Below the pieces are notes generated by a model that had not been told where the DNA came from, ran no database searches, and worked only from the letters and a program-made list of their open reading frames with translations. DNA of 12,058 bases. It comes from Actinobacteria bacterium UBA5182. Its GTDB lineage: Bacteria; Actinomycetota; UBA4738. The translations under genes and the position numbers were made by a program. Positions 6,586 to 12,058 of this stretch are shown here, one piece after another (the stretch's first letter is position 1; every line of letters starts with the position of its first letter). The DNA lies in the NCBI GenBank assembly GCA_002413185.1, contig DHWM01000111.1, forward strand, positions 1 through 12,058, given 5' to 3'.

Positions 6586-8059
6586 CTCGGAATCGCAGGT
6601 CAAGGTCCTTGCTCTTCCCGGGGCACGGCGCACGGTCGCGGGCGTTGCGGTGGCGCTCGCCGGCACGGGCCTGGCCACCGTCGTGGCGTCGATCCCCGCC
6701 CACCGCGGGACGGCCGTGCCGGCGTTGCTGTTCCTGCTGGCGGTGGTGGCCGCGGCCGTGGTCGGTCACCTCTGGCCCGCGCTCGCCGCCGCCGCCATCT
6801 CCTTCGTCGGTCTCGACTACTTCTTCACCCCGCCGACCCACACGTTCGTTGTGGGCAAGGCCGAAGACCTCGTTGCCCTGGCCATCTTCCTGGTGGTGGC
6901 CGTGGCGGTCAGCGCGGCCATCTCCGCAGCCCTGGAGCAGCGCGTCCGGGCCGAGTTCCGGGAGAGGCAGGTCCGGGCCCTCTATCAAGTGACGGCGAGG
7001 CTGCTGTCGGGCACGGATCTGGACACGGTGCTCGCCGAGCTGGCCGGGGTGTTTCGAACCCTGTACGGGCTGCGGTGGTGCAGGGTGGTGCTCCTCGACG
7101 CGACCGGAGCGCCCCGGGAGCGCGCCCTCAGCGGGATGGTCGACGACGACGAGTTCCGCTCCGTGCCCCTCACGGCCGGCCGGCGTCAGGTCGGCAGGAT
7201 CGAGATGGGCGGCGGTGCTCCCGGAGGCATCGGCAACGCCGAGGCCGAGGTCCTGACCACCTTCGCCGGGCAGCTCGCCCTGGCGGTGGAGCGGGCTCGC
7301 TTGGGTGAGGAGGCGGACGAGGCTCGCCTGGAGGCGCAGGTCAGCCGGACCAGGGCCGCGCTGTTCTCCTCGGTCACCCACGACCTCCGCACGCCGCTCT
7401 CTTCGATCATGGCCAGCGCCACTAGCCTGCTGGAGGAGGGCGTGCCCTTCTCCGAGGAGCAACGCCGGGAACTACTCCGGACGATCCTGGAGGAATCGGA
7501 GCGGCTGAACCGCCTGGTGGCGAACCTGATGGACCTGTCGCGGCTCCGGGCGGGAGCGCTGACCCCTTCGGTGGAACCCGTCGCCCTGGAGGATCTGGCG
7601 TCCTCGGTGCTGCGGCGGCTGGGTCCGCTGGTGGAGGGTCGAACGATCCGCGTCACGGTCCGCGACGACGTCCCGGCCGTGCCGGTCGACGTCGTCCAGA
7701 TGGACCAGGTGCTGACGAACCTCATCGAGAACGCTGCCCGGTTCAGCCCGCCTCGCTCGGCCATCGGAATCGCCGCGGTGCGATGGCAGGACATGGTGGA
7801 GGTGCGGGTGGCAGACCGGGGTCCGGGCATCCCTCCGGCCGACCGGGGCCTGGTCTTCGAGGAGTTCTACCGGAGGGACATCGAAGGGTATCGGGGCGGG
7901 ACCGGCCTCGGCCTGAGCATCGCCCAAGCCATCGTCACGGCCCACGGGGGGACCATGTGGGTGGAGGACACGCCGAGCGGCGGGGCCACCATCGGGTTCC
8001 GTCTCCCCCTGGCCCGGATCCCGGCTGCCGTCGAACACCGCACGGGGGCGCCGGCGTGA
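6563..8059 (+). CDS. Short KdpD-like sensor histidine kinase (DUF4118-GAF-HisKA-HATPase)
   Basis: 498-residue membrane kinase. Residues ~24-120 form a four-helix DUF4118 membrane domain with LDYFFTPPTHTF (84-95), the KdpD hallmark. A coiled segment (~121-145) and a GAF-like domain (~150-245) follow. The HisKA dimerisation domain carries VTHDLRTP (271-278) with H273 as phosphoacceptor. The HATPase_c domain shows the N box NLIENAARFSP (386-396), VADRGPGIP (416-424) and GGTGLGLSIAQAI (445-457). Classical KdpD (~890 residues) also has an N-terminal KdpD domain with a Walker A motif and a USP domain; both are absent. Turgor or K+ sensing must therefore rest on the membrane and GAF parts. GTG 6563 is preferred for its AAAGG four bases upstream; ATG 6575 is the alternative. 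The stop overlaps the regulator start as GTGA. No kdpFABC genes are nearby; the neighbours are KimA-like carriers. Confidence 0.9.
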   Translation: MSVKMSSSSESQVKVLALPGARRTVAGVAVALAGTGLATVVASIPAHRGTAVPALLFLLAVVAAAVVGHLWPALAAAAISFVGLDYFFTPPTHTFVVGKAEDLVALAIFLVVAVAVSAAISAALEQRVRAEFRERQVRALYQVTARLLSGTDLDTVLAELAGVFRTLYGLRWCRVVLLDATGAPRERALSGMVDDDEFRSVPLTAGRRQVGRIEMGGGAPGGIGNAEAEVLTTFAGQLALAVERARLGEEADEARLEAQVSRTRAALFSSVTHDLRTPLSSIMASATSLLEEGVPFSEEQRRELLRTILEESERLNRLVANLMDLSRLRAGALTPSVEPVALEDLASSVLRRLGPLVEGRTIRVTVRDDVPAVPVDVVQMDQVLTNLIENAARFSPPRSAIGIAAVRWQDMVEVRVADRGPGIPPADRGLVFEEFYRRDIEGYRGGTGLGLSIAQAIVTAHGGTMWVEDTPSGGATIGFRLPLARIPAAVEHRTGAPA

Positions 8060-8775
8060 AGGTCCTGGCCGTCGACGACGAACCGCAGATCCTGCGGATT
8101 CTTCGGGCCAGCCTGGCCGCTCGGGGCCATGAGGTCAGCACGGCCCCGAACGGCGAGACCGCGCTCGACATCCTGGCCGGGGCCGATGTCGACCTCGTCC
8201 TGCTGGACCTGGGCCTCCCGGGGATCGGCGGGGTCGAGGTGATCCGCAGGCTTCGTTCGTGGTCCTCGGTCCCCGTGATCGTGCTGTCGGTGCGGGACGC
8301 CCAGGCCGACAAGGTGACCGCGCTCGACGTTGGCGCCGACGACTACGTGACCAAGCCGTTCGCCATGGACGAGCTCCTGGCCCGGATGCGGGCCGTGCTC
8401 CGGCGCAAGGGCGCCCCGGACGACGAGCCGCCCGTGGTGCGAGCCGCGGACCTCGAGGTCGACCTTCCCAAGCGATTGGTGACGAAAGCCGGTCGCCCCG
8501 TCCACCTCACCCCGACCGAGTTCGCGCTCCTCGAGCTGCTCGTTCGGAATCCCGGGAAGCTGCTGACCCACCGATGGCTCCTTCAAAAGGTGTGGGGCGA
8601 CGCGTACGGCGAAGAGAGCCACTACCTCCGGGTGTACGTGGCGAACCTTCGCAAGAAGCTCGAGGAACATCCAGGCTCGCCATCGCTGATCCTGACGGAG
8701 CCGGGGGTCGGTTACCGGTGGATGGCGGCGGAGTCGGATCAGGAACCGGGAAGGGCCGAGCAGGACGGCCGGTAG
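8056..8775 (+). CDS. KdpE-like OmpR-family response regulator
   Basis: 239-residue cytosolic DNA-binding regulator. The receiver domain (1-~115) has the acidic pocket D7-D8, phosphoacceptor D51 (LVLLDLGLPG), switch S78 and K100 (TKPF), all intact. The C-terminal winged helix (~128-230) contains LTPTEFALLELLVRNPGKLLT, the recognition-helix region around YLRVYVANLRKKLE, and the closing GVGYRW of the OmpR/PhoB class. LSVRDAQADKVTALDVGADDYVTKPF closely resembles KdpE. The GTG start overlaps the kinase stop by 4 bases, so the two are coupled partners. The second KimA-like gene begins 10 bases after its stop, which places transporter expression in the same transcription unit. Likely targets are the 7-4-7 direct repeats at 6536-6585 in the divergent promoter. 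That link is inferred from the known binding geometry of the family. Confidence 0.93.
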   Translation: MKVLAVDDEPQILRILRASLAARGHEVSTAPNGETALDILAGADVDLVLLDLGLPGIGGVEVIRRLRSWSSVPVIVLSVRDAQADKVTALDVGADDYVTKPFAMDELLARMRAVLRRKGAPDDEPPVVRAADLEVDLPKRLVTKAGRPVHLTPTEFALLELLVRNPGKLLTHRWLLQKVWGDAYGEESHYLRVYVANLRKKLEEHPGSPSLILTEPGVGYRWMAAESDQEPGRAEQDGR

Positions 8776-8778
8776 AAT
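8773..8778 (+). promoter_or_regulatory. Possible -10 element for leaderless start of second KimA-like gene
   Basis: TAGAAT overlaps the regulator's stop codon and ends 7 bases before the ATG at 8786, a spacing compatible with a transcript beginning at the start codon. The gene has no good Shine-Dalgarno sequence, and no -35 consensus is seen about 17 bases upstream. An internal promoter inside the kinase-regulator-transporter unit is possible but weakly supported. Confidence 0.25.
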
Positions 8779-8785
8779 CGCGAAC

Positions 8786-11113
8786 ATGGCGGTAGTGGAG
8801 CGGCCCGACGTCCGCCACGAACAGGGAACGACCGGACACGTCATCAAGCGGATCCTGGTGGGCCGGCGGCTGGCCAGCTTCCGCCTGGAGCACACTCTGC
8901 TCCCGAAGATCCTGGCGCTGCCGGTGTTCTCCTCGGACGCGCTGTCCTCGGTGGCGTACGCCAGCGAGGAGATCCTGAAGGTCCTGCTCCTGGCCAGCGC
9001 GGCGGCGTTCTCCCTGGTCATGCCGATCGCCATCGCCATCGCCTCGCTGATGGTGATCGTGGTGATCTCGTACCGACAGACAGTGCGGGCGTACCCGAGC
9101 GGGGGCGGCGCGTACATCGTCAGCAAGGACAACCTGGGAGTCTTCCCGGGGCTGCTGGCGGCGGCGGCGCTCCTCACCGACTACGTGCTGACCGTGTCCG
9201 TCTCGGTGGTGGCCGGCGTGTTCGCCATCACGTCGGCGGTACCGGGCCTCAACCCGCACAAGGTGATCCTGTCCATCGGGTTCGTCGTCTTGATCACCCT
9301 GGCGAACCTCCGGGGGGTGAGGGAGTCGGGCACCGTCTTCGCCGTCCCCACGTACGGGTTCATCGTGTCCATCTACCTACTGGTTGGGATGGGCCTTGCC
9401 AAGTGCCTGACCGGAGGGTGCGCCGCAGCGGTCCGACCGGTCGACGTCATCCATACCGGCGCCGCCGCCTCCGTCGGGGTGTTCGTGATCCTCCATGCGT
9501 TCTCCTCGGGCGCGACGGCGCTGACGGGCGTCGAGGCCATCTCGAACGGCGTCCCCGCCTTCCGAAGGCCCCAGGCCCGGAACGCCGCCACCACGCTCGG
9601 GATCATGGGGATCATCGCGGTGACGATGTTCCTGGGGATCAGCTTCCTGGCGTCCCGCTCGCATCCCATCCCCAGCGACACGAAGTCGGTGGTGGCCCAG
9701 ATCGCCGACGGAGTGTTCCACGGAGGCTTCCTCTATTACATGGTGCAGGTGTTCACGGCGGCCATCCTGATCCTGGCGGCGAACACCTCGTACCAGGACT
9801 TCCCCCGGCTCTCCTCCATCCTGGCCCGCGACCGGTTCCTGCCCCGGCAGTTCGAGAACCGGGGCGATCGGCTGGTGTTCTCGAACGGCGTGGTGATGCT
9901 GGCGCTGTTCGCCTCGCTCCTCATCTACGTCTTCCACGCAGACCTCGGCAAGCTGATCCAGCTCTACGTGGTGGGCGTGTTCACGTCGTTCACCCTGTCC
10001 CAGTCGGGGATGGTGAAGCACTGGCTGAAGATTCGACGCCAGGGGGGCGAGGCGGCCAAGGGATGGCAGCGGAGCATCGTCATCAACGGGCTCGGGGCCG
10101 TCGCCACCTTCGTCGTCTTGCTCGTGGTGGTCGCCACGAAGTTCGTGCACGGGGCGTTCATCGTGATCGCGGCCATGCCGGTCCTGATCACGGCGTTCTA
10201 CGGCGTGCACCGGCACTACCTGGGGATCTCCGGGCAACTCCGGCAGGGCTCCGCCGCGACGTCCGACGCGGGGGCCCGCAACACCGTGGTCCTGTACGTC
10301 GAATCCCTGGATGCGGCCACGGCGAAGGCCATCGGGTACGTCAGGTCGTTCTGCGGCCGGGACTTCCGGGCCGTCCACGTGCCCAAGAGCCACTCAGAAC
10401 CCGATCTCTCGCTGGCGTGGAAGGAGTTCAGCCATACCGACGTGAAGCTCGAGATGCTTCCGTCGAACGGCCATCCCACCCACGCCTTCCTCGACTATCT
10501 CCGGCGCATCCCCCGCATGGAGGCCGACTTCCTCACCGTGGTCATCCCCGAGCTCCTCACCACGCGGTCGCTGTTCTCGGCGATCCGGCGGGGAACGTCC
10601 TTCTATCTGAAGGTGCGGCTCCTGTCGGAGCCCCAGATCGTCATCACCGACGTGCCGTTCGTGATTCCGGACGAAGGCGAGGCGCAGCACGAGGTTCGGC
10701 CCCTCATCCCCAAGACGACCGAGGCCATCGTGTTCGTCTCCTCCGTGAACGACGCGGCGGTCCGGGCCATCAACTACGCCCGGGCCCTCCGGGCCTCGCA
10801 GATCCGGGCGGTGTTCTTCGCCCTCGACGTGGGCGAGATCGCGGGGATCCAGCGGGAGTGGGTGGACCGGCGGATCCCGGTGACGCTCGACATCGTGGAG
10901 GCGCCGTTCCGGGATCTCACCGCGCCGGTGCTGGAGGAGGTTCGCCGGGTCACGTCCCATCCGGATTCGGTGGCGGCCGTCATCGTCCCGGAGCTCGTGG
11001 TGAAGAAGTGGTGGCACAGCATCCTGCACAACCAGCGGCCGATCTTCCTCAAGCGCCTGCTCCTTTTCGAGCCCGGCGTGATCCTGTCGAGCGTGCCGTT
11101 CAAGCTTCAGTGA
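8786..11113 (+). CDS. KimA-like K+/H+ symporter (APC/KUP superfamily), paralogue 2
   Basis: 775-residue transporter paralogous to the one at 4098-6524 and nearer to Bacillus KimA in its tail. Motifs are SSDALSSVAY (49-58), YPSGGGAYIVSKDNLG (103-118), LLTDYVLTVSVS (129-140), TGVEAISNGVPAF (247-259), LAANTSYQDFPRL (330-342) and TLSQSGM (403-409). D51, Y58, D132 and E250 fall at the positions of the KimA coordinating residues (D36, Y43, D117, E233 as I recall them). About 12 membrane segments occupy ~60-475. The cytosolic tail holds two tandem USP-like units: 498-~626, ending in KVRLLSEPQIVITDVPFVI, and ~645-775, ending in KRLLLFEPGVILSSVPFKL. The second unit has KKWWHSILHNQ (740-750), almost identical to the KimA C terminus. 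KimA-family import is proton-coupled, so it could draw on the H+ gradient made by the upstream pyrophosphatase. The start ATG is 10 bases after the regulator stop; the HD hydrolase follows after 21 bases. Confidence 0.92.
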   Translation: MAVVERPDVRHEQGTTGHVIKRILVGRRLASFRLEHTLLPKILALPVFSSDALSSVAYASEEILKVLLLASAAAFSLVMPIAIAIASLMVIVVISYRQTVRAYPSGGGAYIVSKDNLGVFPGLLAAAALLTDYVLTVSVSVVAGVFAITSAVPGLNPHKVILSIGFVVLITLANLRGVRESGTVFAVPTYGFIVSIYLLVGMGLAKCLTGGCAAAVRPVDVIHTGAAASVGVFVILHAFSSGATALTGVEAISNGVPAFRRPQARNAATTLGIMGIIAVTMFLGISFLASRSHPIPSDTKSVVAQIADGVFHGGFLYYMVQVFTAAILILAANTSYQDFPRLSSILARDRFLPRQFENRGDRLVFSNGVVMLALFASLLIYVFHADLGKLIQLYVVGVFTSFTLSQSGMVKHWLKIRRQGGEAAKGWQRSIVINGLGAVATFVVLLVVVATKFVHGAFIVIAAMPVLITAFYGVHRHYLGISGQLRQGSAATSDAGARNTVVLYVESLDAATAKAIGYVRSFCGRDFRAVHVPKSHSEPDLSLAWKEFSHTDVKLEMLPSNGHPTHAFLDYLRRIPRMEADFLTVVIPELLTTRSLFSAIRRGTSFYLKVRLLSEPQIVITDVPFVIPDEGEAQHEVRPLIPKTTEAIVFVSSVNDAAVRAINYARALRASQIRAVFFALDVGEIAGIQREWVDRRIPVTLDIVEAPFRDLTAPVLEEVRRVTSHPDSVAAVIVPELVVKKWWHSILHNQRPIFLKRLLLFEPGVILSSVPFKLQ

Positions 11114-11134
11114 CCCCGCGGTAGGGAGGGCGCG

Positions 11135-11689
11135 ATGGACATCGAACAGGCCAGGGCCCTGGCCAGGCAAAGGACGGAGAAGGAGACCACCTACCGACAT
11201 CTGGTGAGCGTCGAAGGGGTGATGAGGCGACTGGGCCGGCACTTCGGCGAGGACGAGGATCGGTGGGCGCTGACCGGGCTGTTCCACGACCTGGACCAGG
11301 ACCAGACGGCCGGCGACGACTCCCGCCACGCCTATCTGGCGGCGGAATGGCTGCGCGAAGCCGGCGTGGAGGAAGCCGTGGTCAACGGCGTCCTGGCCCA
11401 CGCCCACGCCGAGTATCAGACCGACCGGATGTCGAAGGGGATCGTCGCGGCCGACGCGGTGGCGGGATTGCTGGTCGCCTCGGCCCTGGTCCGGCCGGAG
11501 CGAGCCATGGGCATGAAGGTGTCATCGGTCAAGAAGAAGCTGAAGGAGAAGGCGTTCGCGCCGGGCGTGAACCGCGACGAGATCGCCCAGGCCGAGCCGA
11601 ACCTGGGGCTCGCCCTGGACGAGTTCATCGCTCTGGCCATCGAAGGGCTTCAGGAGGTCGCGCCGGCCATCGATCTCGACTTGCCGTGA
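11135..11689 (+). CDS. Stand-alone HD-superfamily hydrolase (COG2316-like)
   Basis: 184-residue soluble protein of the HD metal-dependent phosphohydrolase superfamily. Putative metal ligands are H22 (YRHLVSVEGVMR), H51-D52 (GLFHDLDQD), H89 or H91 (LAHAHAEY) and D107 (AADAVAGLLVA). The downstream segment KVSSVKKKLKEKAFAPGVNRDEI and the ending LALDEFIALAIEGLQEV match, from memory, a widespread family of small predicted HD hydrolases (COG2316) whose substrate is unknown. The ATG start is well supported by GGGAGGG at 11124-11130, four bases upstream. It lies 21 bases after the second KimA-like gene on the same strand and is probably cotranscribed. HD enzymes include c-di-AMP hydrolases (PgpH) and (p)ppGpp hydrolases, and c-di-AMP controls K+ uptake in several bacteria. 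That makes a link to K+ signalling conceivable, but nothing in this sequence specifies the substrate. Confidence 0.9.
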   Translation: MDIEQARALARQRTEKETTYRHLVSVEGVMRRLGRHFGEDEDRWALTGLFHDLDQDQTAGDDSRHAYLAAEWLREAGVEEAVVNGVLAHAHAEYQTDRMSKGIVAADAVAGLLVASALVRPERAMGMKVSSVKKKLKEKAFAPGVNRDEIAQAEPNLGLALDEFIALAIEGLQEVAPAIDLDLP

Positions 11690-11744
11690 TCTGGGAGGAG
11701 CCCGACGGGGTGTAGATTGGTAAACGAAGCTGGCTGAGGGACCC

Positions 11745-12058
11745 GTGGTGACGTTGGAGTCCAAGGCGTGCGCTCGGATCGCTGCTGGGTGCCTGGTCGC
11801 GGTGCTCGTTCTCGCGGGCTGCGCGAGGGGTGGTGGCGTCGTCAAGCCGGGCGCCGCAAGCGACCAACCCGGTGGATCCACTCCCGACTGGAACAACCCG
11901 CTCGCCAGCCTCGGCGTCGTTGTCGTCGATGCCGCCGCCGCCGCCCCGCTGCTGCCCTTCAGCCCGGTGACTCCTTCATCGAAGATGGGCGTCCCCATCA
12001 AGGTCGTGACGACCGACCCACATCGGATCGACCAGTCCGAGCGGTCGATCGTCTGGCT
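11745..12058 (+). CDS. Putative secreted lipoprotein, 3'-truncated by window end
   Basis: An open frame of 104 codons runs to the end of the window without a stop. The product starts MVTLESKACARIAAG and continues into CLVAVLVLAGC, a typical lipoprotein signal peptide with lipobox LAGC (23-26) and C26 as the lipidated residue. A low-complexity Gly/Pro/Ser linker (27-48) follows, then a segment containing VVVVDAAAAA (a (GCC)5 run at DNA level) and PLLPFSPVTPSSKMG, with a strand-like VPIKVVTTDPHRIDQSERSIVWL to the edge. It should be anchored to the outer face of the cytoplasmic membrane. I do not recognise the mature domain. The start is GTG 11745 (GTG 11748 is adjacent), with TGAGGG upstream. 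A -10-like TAGATT at 11713-11718 lies in the 55-base gap after the HD gene, so it may have its own promoter. Confidence 0.72.
   Translation, partial: MVTLESKACARIAAGCLVAVLVLAGCARGGGVVKPGAASDQPGGSTPDWNNPLASLGVVVVDAAAAAPLLPFSPVTPSSKMGVPIKVVTTDPHRIDQSERSIVW

Noticed and set aside
7867..9177. 436-codon minus-strand open frame across kinase, regulator and second transporter
   Set aside because: It crosses three well-supported plus-strand genes and has no recognisable domain; it is an antisense shadow.
1..12058. tRNA, rRNA, CRISPR array, insertion sequence, phage or defence genes
   Set aside because: I read both strands for these and saw no supporting structure, repeats or motifs; the window looks like core chromosome.

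Overview
The window is a GC-rich (roughly two-thirds G+C), gene-dense piece of bacterial chromosome. It is most likely from an uncultured member of the Actinomycetota. The support for that is the GC content, frequent GTG starts, and a gene set (short OB-fold protein, two single-domain TrkA/RCK proteins, APC-type permease) that matches the Mycobacterium Rv2690c-ceoB-ceoC-Rv2694c neighbourhood as I remember it. The first 19 bases are the Tn5/Nextera mosaic-end adapter, so the left edge is an untrimmed contig end and the first gene is cut there.

Layout. 20-1588 (+): C-terminal part of a membrane H+-pumping pyrophosphatase with the potassium-independent signature. 1602-1958 (+): short OB-fold protein. 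On the minus strand, reading leftward from 6524, come a KimA-like K+ transporter (6524-4098), two overlapping TrkA/RCK regulators (4060-3404 and 3407-2745), a frameshifted PRC-barrel-like gene (about 2676-2382) and a hemerythrin-like protein missing its last metal-ligand helix (2368-1994). On the plus strand, divergent from the first transporter, come a short KdpD-like sensor kinase (6563-8059), a KdpE-like response regulator (8056-8775), a second KimA-like transporter (8786-11113), a stand-alone HD-domain hydrolase of the COG2316 type (11135-11689) and the start of a lipoprotein (11745 to the window end).

How the genes fit together. The centre is a compact potassium-homeostasis island. A two-component system sits between two inverted KimA paralogues, and two RCK regulators follow one of them. 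No TrkH/KtrB pore, Kdp ATPase subunit or other K+ pump is present, so the RCK proteins and the kinase most plausibly serve the KimA-type carriers. The 38-bp gap between the two divergent starts, plus the first codons of the kinase gene, holds two copies of a 7-4-7 direct repeat (CGTCAAG-N4-CGTCAAG), the geometry bound by OmpR/PhoB-family regulators. This is a candidate operator through which the response regulator could control both arms. Both transporters carry two tandem USP-like cytosolic domains where Bacillus KimA has one. All functional links are inferred from sequence and gene order.
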